From Galactobacter caseinivorans (lineage in GTDB: Bacteria > Actinomycetota > Actinomycetes > Actinomycetales > Micrococcaceae): a DNA stretch of 64,000 nt. Of this stretch, positions 25,039 through 33,236 are shown in pieces. How positions within the stretch are numbered: position 1 is the stretch's first letter; every line of letters starts with the position of its first letter. Location of the stretch: contig NZ_QQXL01000005.1 of NCBI RefSeq assembly GCF_003640665.1, forward strand, positions 62,001 to 126,000, read 5' to 3'. Under the pieces are notes generated by a model. The model was not told the origin of the DNA and did not search any database. It worked only from the letters and a program-made list of their open reading frames with translations. A program made the translations under genes and the position numbers.

Positions 25039-25593
25039 ATGAAGGCAGCCGATGTCCCCGTCCAGCTCCCCGCCGCGCCGCCCGTGCTGCTCTCCGATGG
25101 GCTCCGGCTGCGCGCCTACACGGACGCCGATGCGCAGCTGGTGCGCCAGGTCGTGGATGATCCGCTGATTCCCCTCATCACCACCGTGCCCACCACGAAT
25201 GACCCGCGGCTGATCGCCGAGTACATTGCGCGCCAACACTCGCGCCTGGCCACAGGGCAGGGCATCCAAATGGTGGTGGCGGAGCGGGATTCCGACCGGG
25301 CCGTGGGCCAGGCGGGGTTCTCCGTGCAGGGTCACGGGCGCCTGAGCGTGGGCTACTGGATTGCGCCGGCGCACCGCCGCAAGGGCTACGCGGCGGCGGC
25401 CTTGGCTCTCCTCTCCGACTGGGCGCTGACCCTGCCGGGGCTGGGACGGCTGGAGCTCTACGTGGAGCCCTGGAACCAGGGCTCGTGGAGGGCCGCGGAG
25501 GCCGCCGGCTTTGAGCGCGAGGGCCTGCTGCGCGCCTGGGAGACCGTGGGCCAAACCCGCGTGGACATGTTCATGTACTCGCGTCTGCCGTAG
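25039..25593 (+). CDS. GNAT family N-acetyltransferase (RimJ/RimL-like)
   Basis: 184 residues. The acetyl-CoA pyrophosphate loop is visible in 'GYWIAPAHRRKGYAAAAL' and the fold ends with 'RLELYVEPWNQGSWRAAEAAGFEREGLLR', the RimJ/RimL N-terminal-acetyltransferase arrangement. It probably acetylates an amino group on a small molecule or protein. ATG 25039 is in frame and closest to the domain start. Followed by a strong terminator. Confidence 0.9.
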   Translation: MKAADVPVQLPAAPPVLLSDGLRLRAYTDADAQLVRQVVDDPLIPLITTVPTTNDPRLIAEYIARQHSRLATGQGIQMVVAERDSDRAVGQAGFSVQGHGRLSVGYWIAPAHRRKGYAAAALALLSDWALTLPGLGRLELYVEPWNQGSWRAAEAAGFEREGLLRAWETVGQTRVDMFMYSRLP

Positions 25594-25614
25594 AGCGGGC
25601 CCCACCAACGCGCA

Positions 25615-25645
25615 CGACGCCGCGTGGCCAAGCCACGCGGCGTCG
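25615..25645. terminator. Bidirectional terminator hairpin
   Basis: Perfect 14-bp stem cgacgccgcgtggc/gccacgcggcgtcg with a 3-nt loop between converging genes. The stem contains the core and extension of the dispersed motif (CGACGCCGCGTGG). Confidence 0.8.
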
Positions 25646-25698
25646 AGCAGGGGGTGCGTCTTGCGGCACCCGCACCCCGAAAGGGGGCGTCAGGAGTG

Positions 25699-27108
25699 TC
25701 AGCGCTTCAGGTGATCCACCAGGGCGTCCGCCAGGCCAATGTAACTGCCCGGAGTGAGGGCCAGGAGGCGCTGCTCGGACTCGGCCGGCAGGCCAAGGCC
25801 CTGCACAAACTCCTGCATGCGGGCGCCGTCCACGCGGTGCCCGCGGGTCAGGTCCTTGAGACGCTCGTACGGGTTGTCCATGCCCGGCGTGCCGGCGATG
25901 GCCTCGGCGCGCATCACCGTCTGGACGGCCTCTCCCAGCACCTCCCAGTTGTGGTCAAGATCGTTGGCGAGCACGTCTGCGGCGGTGTTGAGGCGCTCCA
26001 GGCCCTTGGCCACGTTGGAGATGGCGAGCAGGGAGTGGCCAAAGCCCACGCCGATGTTGCGCTGCCCGGAGGAGTCCGTGAGGTCGCGCTGCCAGCGGCT
26101 CGTGACCAGGGTGTCCGCGAGCGTGTCCAGGATCCCGTTGGAGAGCTCCAGGTTGGCCTCGGCGTTCTCAAAGCGAATGGGGTTCACCTTGTGCGGCATG
26201 GTGGAGGAGCCGGTGGCGCCGGCGACCGGCACCTGCTGGAAGTAGCCGATGGAGATGTAGCTCCACACATCCGTGCAGAGGTTGTGCAGAATCCGGTTGA
26301 AGCGCGTGATGTCTGAGTAGAGCTCCGCCTGCCAGTCGTGGGACTCAATCTGCGTGGTGAGCGGGTTCCAGGTCAGGCCAAGGCCGCTGACAAAGCTCTG
26401 GGAGACCTGCTGCCAATCGGCTCCGGGCGCCGCAGCGACGTGGGCCGCGTAGGTGCCTGTTGCACCGTTGATCTTGCCCAGGAACTGGGTGTTGGCCACG
26501 CGGTCCAACTGGCGGGTGAGGCGGTGCGCAAACACGGCCAGTTCCTTGCCAAGCGTGGTGGGGGTGGCCGGCTGGCCATGGGTGCGGGAGAGCATGGGGG
26601 TGGCGCGGTCCGCCACGGCCATGGCCGCGATCTGCTCCACGAGCGCGCGGGCGGCGGGCAGCCACACGTCCATCACGGCATCGCGAACGCCCACGGCGTA
26701 GGAGAGGTTGTTGATGTCCTCAGACGTGCATGCGAAGTGCACCAGCGGCGTCATGGCCTCCAGGTCAAGCGCCTCGAGGCGGCGCCCGATGTAGTACTCC
26801 ACCGCCTTCACGTCATGCACCGTGACGGCCTCAATCTCCGCCAACTCATGCACGGAGTTCAGGTCAAAGTCGGTGACGATGGCGCGCAGGCCACTCTTCT
26901 GCGCCTCCGTCAGCGGGGCCAGGCCCGGCAGTACCGCCTGTTCCGCGAGGTGAATGAACCACTCCACCTCAACGTGCACACGGTTGCGATTCAGGGCCGC
27001 CTCAGAGAGGTGATCCACCAGCGGCGCGACCGCCGGGCGGTAACGACCATCAAGCGGGCCAAGGGCCAGGGCTTCAGTGGACAGGGACACGCGCGCACTC
27101 AAGGACAT
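25699..27108 (-). CDS. purB: Adenylosuccinate lyase
   Basis: 469 residues. It cleaves adenylosuccinate to AMP and SAICAR to AICAR in purine synthesis. The fumarase/aspartase-superfamily signature 'GSSTMPHKVNPIRFENAE' (flexible loop with catalytic Ser) is intact, as are 'SRTHGQPATPTTLGKE' (catalytic His) and 'FACTSEDINNLSYA'. Length and opening 'ALGPLDGRYR' match the E. coli-type enzyme. ATG 27108; upstream 'TAGGGG' could be either Shine-Dalgarno or part of a -10. Monocistronic. Confidence 0.96.
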   Translation of the reverse strand: MSLSARVSLSTEALALGPLDGRYRPAVAPLVDHLSEAALNRNRVHVEVEWFIHLAEQAVLPGLAPLTEAQKSGLRAIVTDFDLNSVHELAEIEAVTVHDVKAVEYYIGRRLEALDLEAMTPLVHFACTSEDINNLSYAVGVRDAVMDVWLPAARALVEQIAAMAVADRATPMLSRTHGQPATPTTLGKELAVFAHRLTRQLDRVANTQFLGKINGATGTYAAHVAAAPGADWQQVSQSFVSGLGLTWNPLTTQIESHDWQAELYSDITRFNRILHNLCTDVWSYISIGYFQQVPVAGATGSSTMPHKVNPIRFENAEANLELSNGILDTLADTLVTSRWQRDLTDSSGQRNIGVGFGHSLLAISNVAKGLERLNTAADVLANDLDHNWEVLGEAVQTVMRAEAIAGTPGMDNPYERLKDLTRGHRVDGARMQEFVQGLGLPAESEQRLLALTPGSYIGLADALVDHLKR

Positions 27109-27331
27109 GCCCCTATTCTTCCACGGCGGCGCGGGGGTGGGGACGGTTTATCCCCGTGAGGGACGGGGGCCAAATAACGGGGTGTTGCGGGCTTGTGAGG
27201 GATGGGAATGTGCGCCTTGGGCGTGTCGTCCACAGACCCTGCCCGACGCCGCGCGGCGGGCAGGTGGCGCCGCTAGCGTCGGGCGGTAGACGGCGGGCAC
27301 AGCGCCCGGCTCGCAAGAGAGGAGGTGGAGC

Positions 27332-27670
27332 ATGTCGGTCATGCCCATACCACCGGCCATGCCCACGCACTTTGTTGAGGAAGCGCTCACCAAGGTCACA
27401 GCGGCGCAGGGGGCGGTGTCCGCGACGGGCAAGCTCAAGTGGAGCGGTGACGCCGCGGCGCAATACGCCGCCCAGCGGCCCGGTGCCGTGCGCTCTGTGA
27501 CCCACCTGCATTCGTGCCTGCTTGAGCTGGAGCTTGCGATCATGACCTTCAACCTGTTGCGGGGGGCCATGACGGTCGCCCAAGCAAGTGGCGTGCCCCT
27601 GCCAACGCCGCCGTCAGCCCCGAAAACGTCGCCGTTCCCGGCCCTGCCGACCTTTGGTGGCCGGCCGTGA
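27332..27670 (+). CDS. WXG100-like small protein
   Basis: 112 residues. A helix-turn-helix-like hairpin is suggested by 'LKWSGDAAAQYAAQ' (a W-S-G turn as in ESX WXG proteins), with a second amphipathic helix around 'LLELELAIMTFNLL', and a Pro-rich C-terminus. WXG-type proteins are exported by type VII (ESX) systems, often as dimers with a larger partner. AGGAGGT precedes ATG 27332. Its stop overlaps the GTG of the lipase-like gene (GTGA), implying a stoichiometric pair. No ESX ATPase or membrane core is in the window. Confidence 0.6.
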   Translation: MSVMPIPPAMPTHFVEEALTKVTAAQGAVSATGKLKWSGDAAAQYAAQRPGAVRSVTHLHSCLLELELAIMTFNLLRGAMTVAQASGVPLPTPPSAPKTSPFPALPTFGGRP

Positions 27671-29139
27671 GCGACTACTCCGTCTTTGGTGGGGAGGGCA
27701 GCCTGGGCGTCGTCACGGAAGATCTGCGCGCCGAGTCCGCCCGCTACCGGGCGGCACTGGGGCACCTGGCGGGCTGCTCTGGAACCATGTTTTACCCGGG
27801 CGGGGCACCCTATGGCCTCCCGGTCACGCATCCTCACCTGGTGCAGGCTTTTGAGCAGGTGAAGACCAAGGCGTATTCGGCCTCGCTCGCCTTGGACGCT
27901 GTCAAGGAGAAGATGAGTGCCCTGGCCACTCAGCTCTCGAGTTGTGCCAGCACCTATCAGGCCGCGGAGGAGCGTGCCAAGGCTCAGCCCGGTGGATTCA
28001 AGTCTCATCTGCTCTACCCCAAGGGAGTCTTGGGCGCCATGAGCGTGCTGGCGCTTCCAGATGATTTTCCCGTCGGGGCCCTCTGGCTCTTCTCGCCTGC
28101 GGCCGCGGCTGCGGCTGTGGCGACGCAGTCACAACTGGGCTCCATCGGTTCCATGGCCATCGCCGCACTGGCGAAGGGGGCCAACGAAGGCGCACCGCCG
28201 GGGATGGAGGTCTCCGCGGCGGCGGTCAAAGCGCTCACGGAACGCATCAACGCTGGCGCCCTGGGGGTTCCCGGACGCCACGGCCTGGGCGCGTTGGGCG
28301 GGCTGACGGGAACGGTGGCAGACGTGTCCCCTCTGGGGCCCATCGCCACGGAGCCCCCGCAGCTGATGGGAGACGCCCCCGCCGCAGACGGCCTGGCGGG
28401 GATGGTGGGCCTACAGGGGCGAGCCTGGGACGGCAAGGGCCAACTGTTGTACACGCGGGTCACCGATGCGCAGGGGCAAGAAACCTGGATCGTGACCATC
28501 CCTGGCACCCAGGACGCTGAGGGAGGCGCCTGGGGGTCTAGGCGCATCGCAGAGGCCATGTCAGGCAAGACCGAAAATGTCTCCGCGGCCGTGTTGAACG
28601 GCCTGGCCTCCGTGGGCGCCAAACCCGGCGCACGCATCGTGCTCAGCGGCCACAGCCAGGGCGGGCGTCACGCCATCAACCTGTCATCAGACAAAGTCTT
28701 GAGCACGCGGTACAAGGTGGCCGGCGTAGTGACTGCTGGCGCGCCGTCTGGAACCCAAGAGACTCCGCGGGGCGTGAAGGTCATCCAGCTGGAGGATCCG
28801 GATGATCCCGTGCCGGGTTTGGACGGCGCAGCGGGCGTCCCCACCAATCGCGAGCGGGTGCTGGTGCGCAGTGCCACCGGCGGTTCCATCCACGCGGATC
28901 CGGGAGGGAAGGCAGGGATATTGGGCTGGGAACACAAGGTGGCCAATTACCAGGAGCTGGCGGCCAAGGCTGACGCGGACAAGGGTGAGGCCCTCACGAA
29001 GGCCATCAGCGCACTGGGCATCAAGGGCGGGCAATCCACCACATACCAGGTGCCCACCTCGGCTGGCCCGCCCCCGCCGCCTCGAGAACCAATCCCCGCA
29101 CCAACAGGAGAAGGCAAGGTGTTCTACGGAGGGCGGTGA
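27667..29139 (+). CDS. ESX-like alpha/beta-hydrolase (putative type VII-secreted lipase)
   Basis: 490 residues. Residues 1-110 are helical and LXG/WXG-like, 115-180 Ala-rich, and 235-435 an alpha/beta-hydrolase: oxyanion region 'IVTIPGTQD', nucleophile Ser330 in 'LSGHSQGG', acid Asp379 or Asp380 in 'LEDPDDPVP', and His423 in 'WEHKVANY'. The tail is Pro-rich. There is no Sec signal, so export would depend on the WXG-like partner encoded immediately upstream. Lipase, esterase or toxin activity against cells is possible; no immunity gene is recognisable, though the adjacent membrane protein at 29154 cannot be excluded. Confidence 0.7.
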   Translation: MSDYSVFGGEGSLGVVTEDLRAESARYRAALGHLAGCSGTMFYPGGAPYGLPVTHPHLVQAFEQVKTKAYSASLALDAVKEKMSALATQLSSCASTYQAAEERAKAQPGGFKSHLLYPKGVLGAMSVLALPDDFPVGALWLFSPAAAAAAVATQSQLGSIGSMAIAALAKGANEGAPPGMEVSAAAVKALTERINAGALGVPGRHGLGALGGLTGTVADVSPLGPIATEPPQLMGDAPAADGLAGMVGLQGRAWDGKGQLLYTRVTDAQGQETWIVTIPGTQDAEGGAWGSRRIAEAMSGKTENVSAAVLNGLASVGAKPGARIVLSGHSQGGRHAINLSSDKVLSTRYKVAGVVTAGAPSGTQETPRGVKVIQLEDPDDPVPGLDGAAGVPTNRERVLVRSATGGSIHADPGGKAGILGWEHKVANYQELAAKADADKGEALTKAISALGIKGGQSTTYQVPTSAGPPPPPREPIPAPTGEGKVFYGGR

Positions 29140-29153
29140 GTCACCAGGGAGCG

Positions 29154-29567
29154 TTAGCCGCGCTGCTCGTCGCGGTCGCGGACAAAGAGCTTGTTCAGGA
29201 CGGCAGACACCACGCTGACGATGATGGAGCCCAAGATGGCATCCCAGAAGAACGCGTCCACGTGGAAGTTCACTGGGAACAGGTTGGCCAGCGCGGAGGT
29301 GGCCATCAGCAAGGCGGCATTGACGATCAGGGCAAAGAGGCCAAGCGTGAGGCAGGTGAGGGGCAACGCCAGGAAGCGCAGAACGGAGCCAAGGATCGCG
29401 TTGACCACCCCAAAGATCAGTCCCACGAAGGCGTACGTGGCGACGATGGAGGCCGTCTTCCAATCGGGGTCAACCGTGGCAGTGGGATCAATGGTGATGC
29501 CGGGAAGTAGCCAGGCGGCTAGCCACAGAGCCACGGCATTGATGGCGGTACGCAACAGGAATCTCAT
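29154..29567 (-). CDS. Phage holin family / YvlD-type membrane protein (PF04020)
   Basis: 137 residues with four membrane segments: 'AINAVALWLAAWLLPGITI', 'VATYAFVGLIFGVVNAILG', 'RFLALPLTCLTLGLFALIVNAALL' and a C-terminal helix. This is the pattern of the small YvlD family, annotated as phage holin-like but chromosomally encoded and widespread; function uncertain. Its stop is 14 nt from that of the converging lipase-like gene. Confidence 0.85.
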   Translation of the reverse strand: MRFLLRTAINAVALWLAAWLLPGITIDPTATVDPDWKTASIVATYAFVGLIFGVVNAILGSVLRFLALPLTCLTLGLFALIVNAALLMATSALANLFPVNFHVDAFFWDAILGSIIVSVVSAVLNKLFVRDRDEQRG

Positions 29568-29690
29568 GCGGCTCCTTGGGAGGGGGGGGGCGCGGCGGCT
29601 GGGGCCGGTGACGCGGGCTTGGCGGCTGGGGAAAGTCCCGGACGGGATCCGCGTTCATGATGGCATGCCCGGCAGGGAGCGCGCTGAGCT

Positions 29691-29704
29691 ACCGAACGTT
29701 CGGT
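29691..29704. promoter_or_regulatory. Palindrome ACCGAACGTTCGGT, probable operator
   Basis: Perfect 14-bp palindrome 34 bp before the hisC -10 element, in the divergent space between the YvlD-type and hisC genes. The form resembles TetR-family sites; no such gene lies nearby. Confidence 0.55.
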
Positions 29705-29738
29705 GAAAAAAGACGAGCCAGGAAGCACTTTCCACAGA

Positions 29739-29744
29739 TAGGCT
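29739..29744 (+). promoter_or_regulatory. -10 element TAGGCT, leaderless promoter of hisC
   Basis: TAGGCT ends 6 nt before ATG 29751; no ribosome binding site in between. Confidence 0.55.
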
Positions 29745-29750
29745 GACCCC

Positions 29751-30875
29751 ATGTCTGAGCCGCACGCGGACGGCCGCGCCGTCCACCCCGAACCCCGCCC
29801 CGTCTTGCAGCAGCTGCCCAAGTACGCAGCAGGCAAGCCCCCCGCCGTAGTGGAGGGGCTCACGTCCTTCAAGCTCTCTTCCAATGAGAACCCGCTGCCG
29901 CCCCTTCCGCAGGTGCTAGAGGTCATCCGGAACTTTGATGACATCTACCGTTATCCGGATCCCCTCAGCTCCAAGCTGCGCGCCGCGCTGTCCACTGAGT
30001 TGGACGTCCCGGCTGAGGATGTGGTCACCGGCGGTGGCTCGTTGGGCGCCCTGATCCAGATCCTTGCCGCCTACGCGGGCACCAACGATGACGGCATCCA
30101 AGACGAGGTCGTCTACGCCTGGCGCTCCTTCGAGGCGTACCCCATCGTCATCGAGACAGCTGGGGCACGTTCGGTGCAGGTGCCGCTTTTGGCCGACGGG
30201 CGCCACGATCTGGACGCCATGGCCGCTGCGGTGACAGAAAATACCTCCATCGTCATTCTTTGCACTCCCAACAATCCCACCGGCCCGGTGCTGCGCACGC
30301 AGGACGTGGAGGACTTCATCGCGAAGGTCCCCGCGGACGTGCTGGTGATCATCGACGAGGCCTATCAGGAGTTTGTCCGTGTGGAGGACGCGGTGGATGG
30401 CATTGCCATGTATCGCAAGTACCCCAACGTGGTGGCCCTGCGCACCTTCTCCAAGGCGCACGGCCTGGCCAATCTGCGCGTGGGTTATACGGTCTCCAAC
30501 CCGGAGATCACGCAGTACCTGCGCGTTGTCGCCACCCCCTTCGCGGTCTCCTCCATCGCGGAAGCCGCCGCCGTAGCCTCCGTGAGCAATACCGCGGAGA
30601 TGGAGGTCCGGGTCAAGGGCATCGTCGCCGAGCGTGAGCGCGTTGTGGCTGCACTCACCGAGCAGGGCTGGGAGCTGCCGGAGTCGCAGGGAAACTTTGT
30701 CTGGCTTGGCCTGGGGGAGCGGGCAGCGGAGTTTTCCCTGGCTGCCCAAGAGCGCGCCCTCGCGGTGCGCGCCTTCGCCGGGGAGGGCGTGCGCGTGAGC
30801 ATCGGAGAGCCGGAGGCCAACACGCGGTTCATCGAGCTGGCTGGCGATTTTTTGCGGGGCTCGGAGCTCAGCTGA
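29751..30875 (+). CDS. hisC: Histidinol-phosphate / aromatic amino acid aminotransferase
   Basis: 374 residues. A PLP transaminase that makes L-histidinol phosphate, or as the Pat subtype transaminates aromatic amino acids. Visible: substrate loop 'KLSSNENPLPPLP', PLP-phosphate loop 'TGGGSLGALIQIL', 'CTPNNPTGPV', Asp202 in 'IIDEAYQEF', Schiff-base Lys235 in 'RTFSKAHGLANLRVGY', and a C-terminal Arg in 'TRFIELA'. No other his genes adjoin it, so the Pat role (pat) is equally possible, especially upstream of a branched-chain-type dehydrogenase. A leaderless promoter and palindrome precede it; a terminator separates it from the dehydrogenase operon. Confidence 0.88.
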   Translation: MSEPHADGRAVHPEPRPVLQQLPKYAAGKPPAVVEGLTSFKLSSNENPLPPLPQVLEVIRNFDDIYRYPDPLSSKLRAALSTELDVPAEDVVTGGGSLGALIQILAAYAGTNDDGIQDEVVYAWRSFEAYPIVIETAGARSVQVPLLADGRHDLDAMAAAVTENTSIVILCTPNNPTGPVLRTQDVEDFIAKVPADVLVIIDEAYQEFVRVEDAVDGIAMYRKYPNVVALRTFSKAHGLANLRVGYTVSNPEITQYLRVVATPFAVSSIAEAAAVASVSNTAEMEVRVKGIVAERERVVAALTEQGWELPESQGNFVWLGLGERAAEFSLAAQERALAVRAFAGEGVRVSIGEPEANTRFIELAGDFLRGSELS

Positions 30876-30934
30876 GACCACTTATGTGCCGAGAGGCGCA
30901 TATCTAGGAAGTCCTAGTAAAAACAGCGCCATGC

Positions 30935-30966
30935 AGGGCGGGGGCCCACGTAGCCCCCGCCCTTTG
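30935..30966 (+). terminator. Terminator downstream of hisC
   Basis: 11-bp GC stem (30935-30945 with 30953-30963), 7-nt loop, then TTG. It isolates hisC from the downstream operon. Confidence 0.7.
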
Positions 30967-31077
30967 TGGTCGTTTGGCCCGGTGGGGATGGGTAGGGTGG
31001 ACAGGTCGGTCAGTCGGCCGGCCATGCATATGCTTTCATCGGCATGCGTTCTTGGTTCACTCAAGGCAAGGAGAATC

Positions 31078-32244
31078 GTGGAGACGATGCTCGCGGCAGC
31101 CCCCACCCAGGCACCGTTCATTCAGCTGCTGGACTCGGATGGAGTCAGGACGGCTCACCCCACCTGGGATCCGTGGGCCCAGTCCGTGGACCAGGAAACG
31201 CTGCGCGGCTTCTATCGCGACATGACCACCGCCCGCCGCCTGGATGATGAGAGCACCGCTCTGCAGCGTCAGGGGGAGCTCTTGCTCTGGGTGCCGCTGC
31301 GTGGGCAGGAGGCGGCGCAGGTCGGGGCCGGCCGCGCCACCCGCCCGCAGGACTACCTCTTCCCCACCTACCGTGAGCACGCCGTGGCCCTCACCCGCGG
31401 GGTGCGCATCGCGGAGATGCTGCGCGTGTTCCGCGGCATCAGCCACGGTGGTTGGGACCCGCGGACCACGGGTTTTCACCACTACACCATGGTGCTCGCG
31501 GCCCAGACCCCGCACGCGGTGGGCTATGCCATGGGCATGAAGCGGGACCAGAAGGGCTGGGACCAGGCCCGCATCGAGGAGGAGGGTGGCGCCGTCGTCG
31601 CCTTCTTCGGTGACGGCTCCAGCTCCGAGGGGGACGTCCACGAGGCCATGGTCTTTGCCAACTCCACCAACGCCCCCGTGGTGTTCTTCTGCCAGAACAA
31701 CCAGTGGGCCATCTCGGTGCCGTTTGAGGTGCAGTCAAAGGTGCCGCTGGTGAACCGCGCCGCCGGCTACGGCATGCCGGGCATCCGCGTGGATGGCAAC
31801 GACGTGATCGCCGTGCACGCCGTGACCCGCTGGGCCCTTGAGCACGCCCGCAGCGGCAAGGGCCCGGTGTTCATCGAGGCTGTGACGTACAGACGCGGAG
31901 CGCACACCACCGCTGATGACCCCACCAAGTACCGGACGCAGGATGAGGAACAGGGCTGGGATGAGAAGGACCCGCTGCTGCGGGTGGAGCGCCACCTGCG
32001 CGCCAACGGCACCGGCCAGGACTTCTTTGGCCAGATTGCCGCGGACGCGGACGTGTTGGCCGCGGAGCTGCGGGCCACCGCACTCGCGTTCCCCACACCA
32101 AGCCTCACGGACGCCTTCAACAGTGTGTACGCCGAACCGCATTCGTTGGTGAGCGAGGAACTGGCTTGGTATCAGGAGTACCAGGCGGGGTTCGCTGACC
32201 GGGACGAAGAGGGCACACAGAACCGAGCGGAGGGCACCCGTTGA
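31078..32244 (+). CDS. bkdA: 2-oxoacid dehydrogenase E1 component, alpha subunit (branched-chain type)
   Basis: 388 residues from GTG 31078 (AAGGAG 4 nt upstream; ATG 31087 is an alternative). It is the thiamine-diphosphate subunit that decarboxylates 2-oxoacids such as those from valine, leucine and isoleucine. The TPP motif runs 'FFGDGSSSEGDVHEAM' to 'FFCQNNQWAIS', with the phosphorylation-loop region 'EAVTYRRGAHTTADDPTKYR' typical of BCKDH/PDH alpha. It overlaps the beta gene (TTGA). Pyruvate dehydrogenase identity cannot be excluded on sequence alone. Confidence 0.88.
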   Translation: METMLAAAPTQAPFIQLLDSDGVRTAHPTWDPWAQSVDQETLRGFYRDMTTARRLDDESTALQRQGELLLWVPLRGQEAAQVGAGRATRPQDYLFPTYREHAVALTRGVRIAEMLRVFRGISHGGWDPRTTGFHHYTMVLAAQTPHAVGYAMGMKRDQKGWDQARIEEEGGAVVAFFGDGSSSEGDVHEAMVFANSTNAPVVFFCQNNQWAISVPFEVQSKVPLVNRAAGYGMPGIRVDGNDVIAVHAVTRWALEHARSGKGPVFIEAVTYRRGAHTTADDPTKYRTQDEEQGWDEKDPLLRVERHLRANGTGQDFFGQIAADADVLAAELRATALAFPTPSLTDAFNSVYAEPHSLVSEELAWYQEYQAGFADRDEEGTQNRAEGTR

Positions 32245-33236
32245 GCATCGAACGCATGACTCTGGCCAAGGCCCTGAACGCCGGCCTGGCCCGGGTCCTC
32301 GAGGAGGACCCCACCACCCTCATGATGGGTGAGGACATTGGCAAGCTTGGCGGCGTCTATCGCATCACCGAGGGGTTGCAGGCGCGCTTTGGCGAGGACC
32401 GAGTGATCGATTCCCCGCTGGCGGAATCCGGCATCATCGGCACCAGCATTGGCCTGGCCCTGCGCGGCTACCGACCCATCGCCGAGATCCAGTTTGACGG
32501 CTTTGTGTTCCCGGGCTTTAACCAGATCACCTCCCAGCTGGCCAAGCTGCGCATGCGCTCCGAGGGCAAGCTGACGGTGCCGGTCACCATCCGCATCCCC
32601 TTCGGCGGCGGCATCGGGTCCATTGAGCACCACTCCGAATCTCCTGAGGCGCTCTTTGCGCACACCGCTGGCCTGCGGATCATGACGCCCGCCACCCCGC
32701 ATGATGCCTACTGGATGATCCAGGAGGCGGTGCAGAGCCAGGATCCGGTGATCTTCTTTGAGCCCAAGCGCCGCTATTGGATGAAGGGGGACGTGGACAC
32801 TGAGCATCGAGCGGCTCCTGCCGCTCAGGCGCAGGTGGTCCGCGCCGGCAGCGACGCCACGATCGTGGCCTGGGGCCCACTTGTTCCGGTGGCGCTGGCC
32901 GCAGCGCAGGCCGCGCAGGAGGACGGACGCGACGTGGAGGTCATTGACCTGCGCAGCCTGAGCCCCATCGACTTTGACACCATCACTGCGTCGGTGCAGC
33001 GCACGGGCCGCCTCATCGTTGCCCACGAGGCTCCTACCTTTGGCGGCCTGGGCGGGGAGATTGCGGCCCGCGTCGCGGAGCGCGCCTTCTATGCGCTGGA
33101 GGCGCCGGTGCTGCGGGTGGGTGGCTTCCACATGCCGTATCCGCCCTCCAAGGTTGAATCGCATTACCTGCCAGATATTGACCGCATTCTTGATGCGCTT
33201 GATCGTTCCTTCCAGCATTCAGAGGTGTCCGCGTGA
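32241..33236 (+). CDS. bkdB: 2-oxoacid dehydrogenase E1 component, beta subunit
   Basis: 331 residues. Pairs with the alpha subunit to build the E1 active site. '[19 protein letters not shown]', '[23 protein letters not shown]' and '[20 protein letters not shown]' are conserved E1-beta segments, the His pair contributing to catalysis. Rare TTG start at 32241 overlapping the alpha stop (TTGA), with 'GGAGGG' about 8 nt upstream. GTGA overlap with E2 makes a three-gene coupled operon. Confidence 0.92.
   Translation: MSIERMTLAKALNAGLARVLEEDPTTLMMGEDIGKLGGVYRITEGLQARFGEDRVIDSPLAESGIIGTSIGLALRGYRPIAEIQFDGFVFPGFNQITSQLAKLRMRSEGKLTVPVTIRIPFGGGIGSIEHHSESPEALFAHTAGLRIMTPATPHDAYWMIQEAVQSQDPVIFFEPKRRYWMKGDVDTEHRAAPAAQAQVVRAGSDATIVAWGPLVPVALAAAQAAQEDGRDVEVIDLRSLSPIDFDTITASVQRTGRLIVAHEAPTFGGLGGEIAARVAERAFYALEAPVLRVGGFHMPYPPSKVESHYLPDIDRILDALDRSFQHSEVSA

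Noticed and set aside
29154-29567. Prophage holin
   Set aside because: The family name is holin-like but the YvlD type is chromosomal; no lysin, capsid or integrase genes are near.
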